Source: Candidatus Electrothrix rattekaaiensis (GTDB lineage: Bacteria; Desulfobacterota; Desulfobulbia; Desulfobulbales; Desulfobulbaceae). From it: 64,000 nucleotides of DNA. A program made the position numbers and the translations under genes. The stretch is from NCBI GenBank assembly GCA_032595675.1, contig JAVQMD010000001.1, positions 1 to 64,000 on the forward strand, in the 5' to 3' direction. This document shows, in pieces, positions 18,892 through 28,454 of the stretch. How positions within the stretch are numbered: position 1 is the first letter of the stretch; every line of letters starts with the position of its first letter. Below the pieces are notes generated by a model, which ran no database searches, was not told the origin of the DNA, and saw only the letters and a list, made by a program, of their open reading frames with translations.

Positions 18892-19989
18892 TCAGACATT
18901 AAAACGAAACAGGATGCAGTCCCCGTCTTTGACCACATACTCTTTGCCTTCTGAACGCATCAGGCCCTTGTCCTTGGCCGCAGGTTCAGAACCGCAGGCG
19001 ATATAATCCTCATAGGCAATAACCTCGGCCCGGATAAAGCCCCGCTGGAAATCCGTATGAATTTTGCCTGCTGCTCCGGGTCCGGTTGTCCCCTTAGTGA
19101 TAGTCCAGGCTCTGGTTTCCTTTTCACCTACTGTGAAGTAGGTAATCAGGCCCAGTAGGTCATAGCCAGCATGAATCAGGCGGTGCAGGCCTGGCTCTTC
19201 CATGCCCATGTCGGCAAGAAACTCCTGTTGCTCTTCAGCGTCCAATAGGCTAATTTCCTGCTCAATAGCCCCGGCAATGGTCACCACAGAGGCTCTTTCC
19301 TGCTCGGCAACCTTTTTGAGTCGCTCGACAAAATCATTACCATCGGCAATATCCTCATCGCTGACATTGGCCACATAAAGGACCGGTTTCGTGGTCAGCA
19401 GGCAGAGATCACGCATCAACTCCCGTTGCTGATCTGTTTCCACTTCCATTGTTCTAGCCGGTTTGCCCTCATCAAGGATGCCTTGGAGCTGTTCCAAAAA
19501 AGCAGCCTCAGCTATAAATTTTTTATCCCCGGATTTTGCTTGGCTTGCTGCTTTCTTCTGGCGTTTGCTCACCGTATCCAGGTCGGCCATGACCAATTCC
19601 ATAGTAATGACTTCTACGTCCCGGATAGGATCAATCGAGCCATCCACATGAACGATATTGTCGTCCTCAAAACAACGGACAACATGGAGAATAGCGTCCA
19701 CCTGTCGGATATGACCAAGGAACTGATTGCCCAGGCCCTCGCCCTGACAGGCTCCTTTGACCAGCCCGGCAATATCGACAAATTCCATTTGGGTGGGAAC
19801 CTTGCTGCGGGTCTTTGCCAGCTCGGCCAGGATATCAAGTCGTTTATCCGGTACCGGCACCACGCCCACATTGGGTTCGATTGTGCAGAAAGGATAATTT
19901 TCCGCTTCAATAGCTGCTGCTGTTAAGGCATTAAAAATGGTTGATTTTCCCACATTTGGCAGACCGACAATGCCGCATTGAAAACCCAT
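18892..19989 (-). CDS. ychF: ribosome-associated ATPase YchF/OLA1
   Basis: YchF, 365 residues, an Obg-family P-loop protein that prefers ATP and associates with ribosomes and stress responses. The P-loop is [12 protein letters not shown] at residues 7-18. The effector/switch region is DIAGLVKGA, a coiled-coil insert lies near residues 130-200, and a C-terminal TGS domain ends [11 protein letters not shown]. The length equals the family norm. It is the first gene of the ychF-argB-argD run. Confidence 0.97.
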   Translation of the reverse strand: MGFQCGIVGLPNVGKSTIFNALTAAAIEAENYPFCTIEPNVGVVPVPDKRLDILAELAKTRSKVPTQMEFVDIAGLVKGACQGEGLGNQFLGHIRQVDAILHVVRCFEDDNIVHVDGSIDPIRDVEVITMELVMADLDTVSKRQKKAASQAKSGDKKFIAEAAFLEQLQGILDEGKPARTMEVETDQQRELMRDLCLLTTKPVLYVANVSDEDIADGNDFVERLKKVAEQERASVVTIAGAIEQEISLLDAEEQQEFLADMGMEEPGLHRLIHAGYDLLGLITYFTVGEKETRAWTITKGTTGPGAAGKIHTDFQRGFIRAEVIAYEDYIACGSEPAAKDKGLMRSEGKEYVVKDGDCILFRFNV

Positions 19990-20102
19990 AGCTCTCTCTG
20001 GTTATTGTTAAGATATAGAAATACCCCGGTTTCGGGGAGCAGGTGAAAAGCAAACGGGACTCGCCCCTGATGCTTCGCAAGAATAATCGTCAGATATTTT
20101 TA

Positions 20103-20948
20103 TCAGCGCTCGGAGGTCGCTGCAGTATACTCTTTATCATGAGAAGAGCGGAAAGGAAGATTTTGAAAAACCGCCTTCAGCCGTCTGTTCCCGCAGTTAC
20201 CCATGCACATCCTATCGCACATGGGCGGAAGGCCCGCACAATTTTGTTCGCATATTTCCTGGCAGCAGAGTTGCCGTTCAAGGCTGCCGGTCTGCGGATC
20301 CCGAACACCCAATACTTCCTTCTCCTGTGTTATTGTTGCCGCACAGATATTTTGCTGCATCCCCCCTCTGCCGGTAAAGAATGCAGAGCCAGTCACGGTC
20401 ACCGTGTCTCCCACACGAAAATAAAAGACAGACGGACATTTGGCTGTTAATCGTTCCGGATAGACGTGAATAACCGTGCCCGGCTGCTGACCGGTTTCTA
20501 TATCAAGATGCAGGCCGCTTCGTCCTGTGAAGGGTTGAATCCTGTACTCAACATTGCGTATCCGTCCCTGAATCTTGGCAAGAGGGTGTTTCCAGGGGCG
20601 ACCGCATGTCGAGCTATTTATCGTTTTACTCTGTTGCATCAGGGACATTTGCCGGGCGATTTTTTGTTTTATTTGTTTTTTCATTACGGCGGAAGGGTTT
20701 ATTATTCCCTGGTCTCCTCCTGCCGAGGCATCCGATTTGCCGGGCGATACGCTGTCATGTGCAGGCGAATAATCGGAGAAAGAGAATGACCGGCCTTTTG
20801 CTCCGGGAAGTTCAGCCCCAGAGACAGCGGAAATACATTCGCCTGTTACCAGCAGAAAGATAAGAAGGAAAATGACCTTATGCGTTGAGAACAGTTCTGT
20901 TTTTGCGTTCTGACAAGCGGAACAACGAAATGGTGTGTATATTTTCAT
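20103..20948 (-). CDS. exported protein of unknown function with OB-fold-like core and Cys-rich tail
   Basis: About 281 residues. A basic, cysteine-containing N-terminus precedes one strong hydrophobic segment (KVIFLLIFLLVTGECISA), a signal peptide or anchor. The middle (about 165-225) has alternating strands with KIQGRIRNVEYRIQP and RVGDTVTVTGSAF, a pattern like small nucleic-acid or copper/OB-type beta barrels. The C-terminus has eight cysteines in a short span (for example CCQEICEQNC). No known family was recognised. The start is uncertain: an upstream ATG at 20969 and a TTG at 20996 are in frame. Confidence 0.55.
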   Translation of the reverse strand: MKIYTPFRCSACQNAKTELFSTHKVIFLLIFLLVTGECISAVSGAELPGAKGRSFSFSDYSPAHDSVSPGKSDASAGGDQGIINPSAVMKKQIKQKIARQMSLMQQSKTINSSTCGRPWKHPLAKIQGRIRNVEYRIQPFTGRSGLHLDIETGQQPGTVIHVYPERLTAKCPSVFYFRVGDTVTVTGSAFFTGRGGMQQNICAATITQEKEVLGVRDPQTGSLERQLCCQEICEQNCAGLPPMCDRMCMGNCGNRRLKAVFQNLPFRSSHDKEYTAATSER

Positions 20949-21195
20949 GCCGTGAGAATAACACGACATCCTTTTTGAGGAAAGAATATTCAACAACAGG
21001 AAACAGTCACTGCATATTCTTTCTCTTCTTTATTTTTATGCACAGTCGTACAGTCAGACAATCTGTGATGTCAAAAAGATCCAGGTAAATAAGATGACTT
21101 TTTTGGATCAGCCCTATATATTTGTTACCAAGCCTCTATCCTTTTTTTGTCCGCAAGCGGATTTTTCATTGTAACCAACCAGCCAAACGAAAATT

Positions 21196-21462
21196 ATGCA
21201 GGAACTGACCAACGAACTCAAGACAAAGCTTATTGAGATCCTGAATCTCAGCGATATAGAGCCGGAAGATTTTGACGAGCAGGCCCAACTGGTCGGCGGA
21301 GAACTCGGCATTGATTCCATCGACGTTTTGGAGATGGTGGTGATGGTCGAAAAAGACTACGGGATCATCATTAATAATCAGGAAGTCGGCCAAAAAGTCT
21401 TTGCCTCCCTTGCCTCGCTTGCCGAGTATATTCAGGAAAATTCGCAGGGAACATCCTCTTGA
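21196..21462 (+). CDS. acyl carrier protein
   Basis: An 88-residue ACP. The phosphopantetheine serine lies in GIDSIDVLEMVV (about residue 38), with acidic helices either side. Its stop overlaps the TTG start of the ketosynthase fusion (TTGA), so ACP and synthase are made together. The 20997-21195 gap upstream is AT-rich and should hold the operon promoter, though no clear boxes were found. It is more like ACPs of secondary acyl pathways than housekeeping AcpP, judged by its dedicated context. Confidence 0.93.
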   Translation: MQELTNELKTKLIEILNLSDIEPEDFDEQAQLVGGELGIDSIDVLEMVVMVEKDYGIIINNQEVGQKVFASLASLAEYIQENSQGTSS

Positions 21463-23753
21463 CAGTCAAACCGGTATATATCTGCGGCACCGGGATCATC
21501 AGCCCACTCGGTGTTGATTATGCTGCGACAGAAGCAAAACTGCGACAAGGGGACACGGCGATCCGTCCGCTGGATCTCTTTTCCCTGGTCCAGGAAAATC
21601 CTCTGCCGGTGGGGCAGGCACCCCTGCCTGAAGAGAGGGCAGACAGTACACACTTTCTGCCGAGAAGCCATCGTCTGGCCCTTGCAGCAGCCAAGCAGGC
21701 TATGACAGACAAGGTTACGGATAAAATTACAGATACGAAGGATGGAGTATCCGGCGTTCCTTCAGAGATAGAGATAATTCCCGATGCCGTTATTCTCGGC
21801 ACCACCACCGGCGGTATCCTCTTCACGGAAGAGCTGCTGTACCAACAGGTGAAGGAAGAACAGGTTAAGGATAAATCGCGTTTCCGGTATCACGGTTTAC
21901 ATACGGTTGCCAATTGCATAGCAGCGGCATGTCACTGCATTGGCCCGGCCCTGACCGTCTCCACAGCCTGCGCCTCCGGGGCGGTGGCCCTGGCTCTGGC
22001 CCTGCGTATGCTCCGCAGCGGGCAGGCCGAGACCGTGTTGGCAGGCGGGGTAGATTCGCTCTGTCGTCTCACCTATTTCGGTTTTCATTCCCTACAATTG
22101 GTTGATCGAAAGGGCTGCAAACCCCTTGATCAGAATCGGCAAGGCATGGCTGTGGCGGAAGGAGCAGCAATGCTTCTGCTCTCCACTGCCAAGCCCAAGC
22201 ATTGCCGAGCACGATTGCTCGGAGCCGGTTTGTCCTGTGATGCCTATCATCCTGCGGCGCCCCATCCCGAGGGCAAAGGTGCTTTTGCCGCTATGGAGGC
22301 AGCCTTGGCCGATGCTGGGCTGACTCCTGATGATATCGACTATATTAATCTGCACGGTACCGGTACTCCGGATAATGATCTGGCGGAATCCAAGGCGGTG
22401 CGCAGGCTGTTCAGCACCGTGCCCCCGCTTTCCTCAATTAAGGGCGCATCCGGTCATTCGCTGGCTGCTGCCGGGGCCATTGAGGCTGTTGTCTCGACAC
22501 TCTGTGTTGCGCAAGGACTGCGACCCGCCAATACCGGGCTTCAACAGGTAGATCCCGCTTTGGGCCTGACCCCGTTGATCAAACCAACTGTACAGCCGAC
22601 CAAGGCGGTTCTCTCCAATTCTTTCGGGTTCGGCGGGAATAATGCCTCCTTGGTTATCGGAGCACCTGAGCTGCCGGAAAAAAAACATAAAGACCAGGAA
22701 CAACCAGAGGAAATGCTGGCGGTTCATAGCTGCTCCTGCCTGACCGGAGCCGGTGATCTGGCTGCTACCCTTGAATATCTGCAAAACGGAGGATCCGCTG
22801 CTGGTTGTGCAGAACAGGAGATCATTGCAAAAAACCTCCCTCCCCGTCTGATCCGCCGTTTGAAGCGGCTACCGAGAATAACCTTGTCCTTGGCCCTGGA
22901 AGCAGTTCATGCTGTTCAGAGTAAGAAGGGAACTGAGTCAGAGAAACCGGCTGCCATTTTTATGGGCACAGGTTGGGGGGCACTTTCCGATACCTATGAT
23001 TTTTTGACCCGGCTGCGGGAATCGCAAGAACAATTCCCCAGTCCCACGGATTTTGTCGGGTCCGTGCATAATAGCCCGGCCAGTCAGGCCGCGATTCTCT
23101 TCGAGGCAACCGGCCCCAATATCACCACCAGCGGGGGCGATTACTCCTTTGAGCAGGCCCTGTTGGCGGCCCAGCTCCAGCTTGATGATTCGATGCCTGC
23201 CCTCATCCTTGGAGCTGATGAGGGGCATCCTGAATTCTCACCGCTCTTTGATGCTTCGATTCATCAGGGAGCCTCTCCGGCTGACCTTGCTGATGGCGGC
23301 GGGGCCTTGTTGGTGAATCGGAGTATGGAAGGCGCGATCTGTAGCGTACGTCTTCCCTTTTATCAAAGCAGCAAAGGGGAAGATCCGGTCAGCGCACTCG
23401 TCAAGACGCTTTGCCCTGAAGGAACCAAAGATCTGAGCCGTTATGCCCTTGTTTTGGTTGGTATCCCGGCAGCTATGGAAAAAGAGGGGGAAGAACAGCT
23501 TGCCCGTTTTATGAAACAGGCCTCTCTCACCGCCCCGGTCCTTCGTTATCGCAAGCAGATTGGTGAGTTTGCCTCGGCCTCGGCAACGGCAGCAGCACTT
23601 GCAGTCTCTTTTATGGCAGCAGGATGTATTCCCGGTACCCTGACAGGAACAGAGGATATCCTCTTGGACGACCAGAAGAATGAGCAGAAGAATTCCATCC
23701 TGGTCTTGGGTCTGGGAGAGTACATCACGGTGATGGAGTTCCAACGGCCATGA
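21459..23753 (+). CDS. ketosynthase - chain-length-factor-like fusion
   Basis: 764 residues with two thiolase-fold halves. The N-half (1-405) is a complete FabF-type ketosynthase: Cys171 in TVSTACASG, His299 in NLHGTGTP and Lys328/His333 in IKGASGHS. The C-half (about 425-764) matches the N-terminal ketoacyl-synthase-like family used as chain length factor. It has FVGSVHNSPASQAAILFEA and GPNITTSGGDYSFEQALL, where the active-site Cys position is Gly, so it cannot condense. The pair therefore resembles a type II PKS KS-alpha/KS-beta dimer made as one chain (inference). It starts with TTG overlapping the ACP and ends ATGA into the radical SAM gene. Confidence 0.88.
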   Translation: MTVKPVYICGTGIISPLGVDYAATEAKLRQGDTAIRPLDLFSLVQENPLPVGQAPLPEERADSTHFLPRSHRLALAAAKQAMTDKVTDKITDTKDGVSGVPSEIEIIPDAVILGTTTGGILFTEELLYQQVKEEQVKDKSRFRYHGLHTVANCIAAACHCIGPALTVSTACASGAVALALALRMLRSGQAETVLAGGVDSLCRLTYFGFHSLQLVDRKGCKPLDQNRQGMAVAEGAAMLLLSTAKPKHCRARLLGAGLSCDAYHPAAPHPEGKGAFAAMEAALADAGLTPDDIDYINLHGTGTPDNDLAESKAVRRLFSTVPPLSSIKGASGHSLAAAGAIEAVVSTLCVAQGLRPANTGLQQVDPALGLTPLIKPTVQPTKAVLSNSFGFGGNNASLVIGAPELPEKKHKDQEQPEEMLAVHSCSCLTGAGDLAATLEYLQNGGSAAGCAEQEIIAKNLPPRLIRRLKRLPRITLSLALEAVHAVQSKKGTESEKPAAIFMGTGWGALSDTYDFLTRLRESQEQFPSPTDFVGSVHNSPASQAAILFEATGPNITTSGGDYSFEQALLAAQLQLDDSMPALILGADEGHPEFSPLFDASIHQGASPADLADGGGALLVNRSMEGAICSVRLPFYQSSKGEDPVSALVKTLCPEGTKDLSRYALVLVGIPAAMEKEGEEQLARFMKQASLTAPVLRYRKQIGEFASASATAAALAVSFMAAGCIPGTLTGTEDILLDDQKNEQKNSILVLGLGEYITVMEFQRP

Positions 23754-25111
23754 GAGTCTTGCTGATCTCACCCAATACCCTGACCGTCCCCTACCCGGTC
23801 TATCCCATCGGGCTTGATTATGTGGCAGGCTCGATTCCGCCGCACCATGAGGTCCGCATTGCCGATTGCAATGTCCTTTCCCGCGATGAATTGGAGGTGC
23901 TGCTTGCAGAGTATCAACCTGAAGTCATAGGTATTTCATGTCGGAATATTGATAATACCGAGGCCGGAGATCCGCTCTGTTTTATCAATGTCTACAAGGA
24001 ACTGGTTTCCTGGCTGCGTTCCTGTTCGCAGGCGATCCTAGTTTGCGGCGGCAGCGGCTTCAACATCATGCCGGAAAAGATCCTGCCTGCCCTTGATGTG
24101 GATTACGGCCTTGTGGGAGAGGGCGAGCACTTTGGTTTGTTTTTGGAAGCCTTGGACAAGAAGCAGAACCCGACCAAGATTCCCGGAGTACTTGCGGCCT
24201 CCTCCTGTTTGCCTGACATCCCTACGGAGAAGGCCCCTCCTTGGGACGGCTTGCAATATCGCGCTGTTCAACAAGAGGCAGGGTATTATCGTTTTTATCT
24301 TGAGCACGGCGGCATGCTCAATCTCCAGACGAAACGAGGCTGTTCTTTCCGCTGCGTGTACTGCCCGTACCCCCATATTGAGGGAAAACAACATCGCCTG
24401 ATTGATCCGCAACAGGTGGCAGAAACCGCATTGGAATTGGAAGCGGCTGGGGCAAAATATCTCTTTCTCACGGATTCAGCCTTTAACTCGGATATTGACC
24501 ACAGCCTTGCTGTTGCCAAGGCCTTTCAAAAGGCCGGGTTGACAATCCCCTGGGGCGGCTTCTTTGCCCCGGTCAAGCTGCCTTTGGACTATTTTACGGT
24601 CATGGCCGATGCCGGGCTTGCCCATGTGGAATTCGGTACAGAATCCCTGTCTGATGCCATGCTGAAGAATTACAGGAAACCCTTCCGGGTGCAGGAGGTC
24701 TTGACTGCCCATCAGCAGGCCCTTGATGCTGGTTTACATACGGCCCATTATTTTCTCCTTGGAGGACCGGGGGAATCCGCAGACACGATTAACGAGAGCC
24801 TGGAGCATCGGGAGCAGCTCAAGAAGACCGTTACCTTCTACTTTGTCGGGATTAGGATTTATCCTGGTACAGGGTTGTACGATATTGCCTTGGAAGAGAG
24901 GAAGATTAATAAGGCAACGGATCTCCTCCAGCCTGTTTTCTATGAACCTGATTTAATTACTCGGGAGCAGATTGATGAGATGGTTACGGAACGGGCCGGG
25001 AATCGGATTAATTGGATTGTTGGTTCTGGAGGTGCGCAAGCTGCTGCCACAGTCGCCAAAATGCATTCCAGAGGATACACAGGGCCGTTGTGGGAGTATC
25101 TGATACGGTGA
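23750..25111 (+). CDS. B12-binding-type radical SAM protein
   Basis: 453 residues. The N-terminal cobalamin-binding-like domain (1-130) has LLISPNT and PIGLDYVAG but lacks a DxHxxG motif. The radical SAM core has the cluster motif C198-x3-C202-x2-C205 in GCSFRCVYCPYP and a glycine-rich SAM strand, ahead of a C-terminal helical region. Such enzymes perform radical methylations, cyclisations or C-C couplings. It is translationally coupled (ATGA) to the ketosynthase fusion, so its substrate is probably an ACP-bound or free product of that synthase. This is the gene that most suggests an unusual carbon skeleton. Confidence 0.88.
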   Translation: MRVLLISPNTLTVPYPVYPIGLDYVAGSIPPHHEVRIADCNVLSRDELEVLLAEYQPEVIGISCRNIDNTEAGDPLCFINVYKELVSWLRSCSQAILVCGGSGFNIMPEKILPALDVDYGLVGEGEHFGLFLEALDKKQNPTKIPGVLAASSCLPDIPTEKAPPWDGLQYRAVQQEAGYYRFYLEHGGMLNLQTKRGCSFRCVYCPYPHIEGKQHRLIDPQQVAETALELEAAGAKYLFLTDSAFNSDIDHSLAVAKAFQKAGLTIPWGGFFAPVKLPLDYFTVMADAGLAHVEFGTESLSDAMLKNYRKPFRVQEVLTAHQQALDAGLHTAHYFLLGGPGESADTINESLEHREQLKKTVTFYFVGIRIYPGTGLYDIALEERKINKATDLLQPVFYEPDLITREQIDEMVTERAGNRINWIVGSGGAQAAATVAKMHSRGYTGPLWEYLIR

Positions 25112-25154
25112 AGCTGCATGAATCCACACCTCAAGGCATAAGGGACATAAGGTT

Positions 25155-26939
25155 ATGAAGTTTCCCTACGGCATCTGCGACTTTCAGAAAATTATCAGCC
25201 AAGGCTATTTCTACGCCGATCGGACCAATCTGATCCCCCTGCTGGAGGAAACCGGTGACCAGCTCCTGTTTCTCCGTCCCCGCCGTTTCGGCAAGAGTCT
25301 GCTCCTGTCCATGCTGGAAAATTATTATGATCTGGCCAAGGAGGATACCTTTGCCCAGCTCTTCGGTAACCTGAAGATCGGAAAAAATCCGACCCCAAGG
25401 CATAATAGCTATTTTGTTTTGAAATGGGATTTTTCAGCGGTCAGCCCCCAAGGGGCAACGGAAGAAATCAGGCAGCATTTGCATGATTATCTCAATGATC
25501 GCATTAATTTTTTTTCCGTTTATTACCGTGATCGGCTAGCGACTGAAATCCGTCTTGACAGGAAGAACGCCCTGTCTTCCTTTCAGTCCCTGCTCAATGC
25601 GATCCAGCAGAGTGGACACCCACTTTATCTGTTTATTGATGAATACGATAATTTCGCCAATGAAGTGATGGTGAGTGCGGAGCAGCGGCAAGAAACAGAT
25701 TATGCCACCCTACTTTCCGGTGAAGGTGCGCTGAAAGCCCTGTTCAAGGTCATCAAGTCCGCCGCAGCAGGCCAAGGGCTGGACCGGGTGTTCATCACCG
25801 GGGTGTCACCCGTGGTGCTGAGCGATATCACCAGCGGCTATAATGTTGCAGAAAATATCTACCTGCTACCGGAATTCAATCATCTCTGCGGCTTTCATCA
25901 GGAGGAAATCGCGGAAATGTTACAGCTGGTCGCAGCCCGCTGTGATTTACCTGAAGAAAAGACGGCAGAAACCCTGGAGCTGATGCGTACTTTTTATAAC
26001 GGCTACTGTTTCAGTCCTCGTACCGAGAAGCGTATCTACAATCCGACCTTGGCTCTTTATTTTCTCAAGTCCTTTCAGCGTGACTGCGAATATCCGCAAA
26101 AGTCCCTTGATAGCAATATGGCTATGGACAGGGGGAGAATTCGCAGCATTGCCCATATGCCCGGAGGACAGCAGCTTATCATGGAGGCGTTGGCGGAGCG
26201 GCCCTCCGTAAGTATCCCGGAACTGGTTGACCGCTTTGGTATACAGGACATGCTTGATGCTCGGAAAGATACGACCTTCATGGCCTCGTTGCTCTATTAT
26301 TTCGGGGTGCTGACCATAGGGGGGAAAGACGATTTCGGCAAAACCGTTCTGAAGATCCCCAACCTAGTGATCCGCAAACTGTATGCTGAACGGATCCGGG
26401 ACTCCTTGCTGCCGGATAATCAAAGCATGGAAACCGCCCGACAGGCAGCCGAAGCCTTGTACCAGCAGGGAAATATTCATCCTCTGTGCGATTTCGTTGA
26501 GCAGAAATACTTCAAGATCTTTCATAACCGTGATTATGCCTGGAGCAACGAACTGACCCTGAAGACCGCTTTTTTGACCCTGCTGTTCAACGACACCTTT
26601 TACATCATGGAATCGGAGACCGCGCTGGAACGCTCGTACGCAGACCTCACCATGATTGTGCGCCCGGATATGCGTCAGTACGGGTTGTTGGATATCCTGC
26701 TGGAATTTAAATATGTCTCCTTGAAAGAAGCAGGGCTGAACGGAGAACAGCTTGAACGGCTCGGTCCCGAAGAACTCGGACAGCTGCCTGCGGTGCAAAA
26801 AAAACAGGAGGAAGCACGGCAAGGCTTGGCCCGTTATCAGCGCAAGCTTCACGATAAATTTTCCGATCTGCTTAATCTGCGCAGCTTCAGTGTGGTTTCG
26901 GTGGGATTTGAACGACTGGTCTTCACCGAGGAATCATAA
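25155..26939 (+). CDS. AAA-ATPase-like / PD-(D/E)XK nuclease domain protein
   Basis: 594 residues of the AAA-ATPase-like family that carries a C-terminal PD-(D/E)XK (PDDEXK_9) domain. The N-terminus KFPYGICDFQKIISQGYFYA is diagnostic. The P-loop is RPRRFGKSLLLS and a Walker B acid lies in LFIDEYDNF. The C-terminal nuclease-type core includes GLLDILLEFKYV. Function is unknown; these proteins are numerous in Bacteroidetes and some Desulfobacterota and look like mobile or selfish genes. It sits inside the lipid operon, 43 bases after the radical SAM gene and eight before the CrtI gene, which looks like an insertion. Confidence 0.88.
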   Translation: MKFPYGICDFQKIISQGYFYADRTNLIPLLEETGDQLLFLRPRRFGKSLLLSMLENYYDLAKEDTFAQLFGNLKIGKNPTPRHNSYFVLKWDFSAVSPQGATEEIRQHLHDYLNDRINFFSVYYRDRLATEIRLDRKNALSSFQSLLNAIQQSGHPLYLFIDEYDNFANEVMVSAEQRQETDYATLLSGEGALKALFKVIKSAAAGQGLDRVFITGVSPVVLSDITSGYNVAENIYLLPEFNHLCGFHQEEIAEMLQLVAARCDLPEEKTAETLELMRTFYNGYCFSPRTEKRIYNPTLALYFLKSFQRDCEYPQKSLDSNMAMDRGRIRSIAHMPGGQQLIMEALAERPSVSIPELVDRFGIQDMLDARKDTTFMASLLYYFGVLTIGGKDDFGKTVLKIPNLVIRKLYAERIRDSLLPDNQSMETARQAAEALYQQGNIHPLCDFVEQKYFKIFHNRDYAWSNELTLKTAFLTLLFNDTFYIMESETALERSYADLTMIVRPDMRQYGLLDILLEFKYVSLKEAGLNGEQLERLGPEELGQLPAVQKKQEEARQGLARYQRKLHDKFSDLLNLRSFSVVSVGFERLVFTEES

Positions 26940-26947
26940 AGCACCTT

Positions 26948-28435
26948 ATGCCTTCTGATAAAAAAATACTGATTATCGGCTCCGGTATCGGTGGCCTGAG
27001 TACGGCAATTATTCTGGCAAAGCTGGGCTTTGAGGTCGCCGTGCTGGAGAAGAATGCTCAGGCTGGCGGATTGATGCGCAGCTATCCCCGTGATGGTATT
27101 GAATGCGAAGTCGGGGTCCATTATCTGGGCTCTCTTGATAAGGGACAAGTTCTGCGGAAATTCTTTGATTATCTGGGCGTCACAGAGGATATTCCGGTCA
27201 CCAAGATGGGGGAAGGCGGCATCATTGATCGTTATATCTTTGATGCTTCCGACCGTCAGCCTGTACAACCCACAGTCTTTGATGTACCTCAGGGGATGTC
27301 CGCCTTTGCGGAAAATCTCAACCAGGCTTTTCCCCTGGAACGAGAGGCAATCGCCGAAATTCTTTCCCATTTGCGCAAGGCGAGTGAGCAGTTGCACCGC
27401 CTGGATTTTCTTTATGGGATGGAAAATAATTTTTCCCTGCTTGATCAGGCGGACTCCTTTGGTGAAATTCTCAATCAACTGAACTGCTCTCCACGGCTTC
27501 GCAGTATATTGGCCGTGCCTTCCTGCTGGATCGGCGTCCCTTTGGAGGATTGTCCGGCCTATTATCATAATATGGCCTTGGCCTCCTATCTCTCTTCCTC
27601 GTGGAGGCTGAATTGCAGCGGTTCGGATATGGCTGATGTTTTCAGTCGCCGTTTCTTGGAATTGGGTGGGAGGATTATAACCCGAGCTGAGGTCAGCGGG
27701 CTGGAGGTTGAAAACCGAGTCGTCAAAGGCGTGCGTTTGCAATCTGGGGAGTATCTCCCGGCTGAAACAATAATCGGGGCCGTACACCCGAAAGTGGTTT
27801 TGCAGATGCTGCCAGAGGGAGCTGTGAAACCATCCTACCGCCAACGAATCAGTAACCTGCACGATACCCACGGGATTTTTGCTGCTCATGTTCGTGTTGA
27901 TGCGGAGAGCCATCCCGAGATCCCCTATAATATCTTCAAGATCGACACAGATCAGGAAGGGAATGTCCCGGATCTGAAGTATTATCAAATCCGCAAAACG
28001 GGAAAAGAAGATGCTCACCTCCTTTCCATCCTGACTTCAGGTAAGGATGAACTCTGGGCACCTTGGGCTCATACCAGCACCGGTCGGCGCGGTAAGAAGT
28101 ATGGCGCGGTGAAAACGCAACATGCCGAAGAATTACTCAAGGAGGCCGAGGCCTTATTTAGCCCCTTTAAAGGAGCAAAAATCCTTGATGCCTATACTCC
28201 CCTGACCATGCGGGATTGGGTCAACGCACCCGGCGGGAGTGCTTACGGGATCCAGCGTTCCTCCAGCCAGATGCTGTCTGCTGCTTTGCTGAACCGCACT
28301 GCTGTTAAAGGCTTGTATCTTGCCGGTCAAAATGTATTGGCTCCCGGAATCATCGGTGCTATCATGGGATCATTCAGTACGGTGAAATTAATCGTCGGAG
28401 CAGAGGTATTTCAAGAAGACTGCTTGATGATGTGA
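26948..28435 (+). CDS. CrtI-like FAD-dependent oxidoreductase (phytoene desaturase family)
   Basis: 495 residues. The N-terminal FAD fold is ILIIGSGIGGLSTAIILAKLG, followed by VLEKNAQAGGLMRSY. The C-terminus GLYLAGQNVLAPGIIGAIMGS closes the FAD site. It is closer to carotenoid isomerase/retinol saturase-like members than to classical CrtI in appearance. It is the third such enzyme of the window and completes the ACP, KS-fusion, radical SAM and oxidoreductase group. recD follows after 19 bases. The substrate is unknown; a long unsaturated acyl chain is inferred from neighbours. Confidence 0.88.
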   Translation: MPSDKKILIIGSGIGGLSTAIILAKLGFEVAVLEKNAQAGGLMRSYPRDGIECEVGVHYLGSLDKGQVLRKFFDYLGVTEDIPVTKMGEGGIIDRYIFDASDRQPVQPTVFDVPQGMSAFAENLNQAFPLEREAIAEILSHLRKASEQLHRLDFLYGMENNFSLLDQADSFGEILNQLNCSPRLRSILAVPSCWIGVPLEDCPAYYHNMALASYLSSSWRLNCSGSDMADVFSRRFLELGGRIITRAEVSGLEVENRVVKGVRLQSGEYLPAETIIGAVHPKVVLQMLPEGAVKPSYRQRISNLHDTHGIFAAHVRVDAESHPEIPYNIFKIDTDQEGNVPDLKYYQIRKTGKEDAHLLSILTSGKDELWAPWAHTSTGRRGKKYGAVKTQHAEELLKEAEALFSPFKGAKILDAYTPLTMRDWVNAPGGSAYGIQRSSSQMLSAALLNRTAVKGLYLAGQNVLAPGIIGAIMGSFSTVKLIVGAEVFQEDCLMM

Positions 28436-28454
28436 TGGAAAGGAAAACATCGTG

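Noticed and set aside
17467-18902. Plus-strand frames of 347 and 301 codons opposite argD and argB
   Set aside because: Antisense shadows of two well-identified genes.
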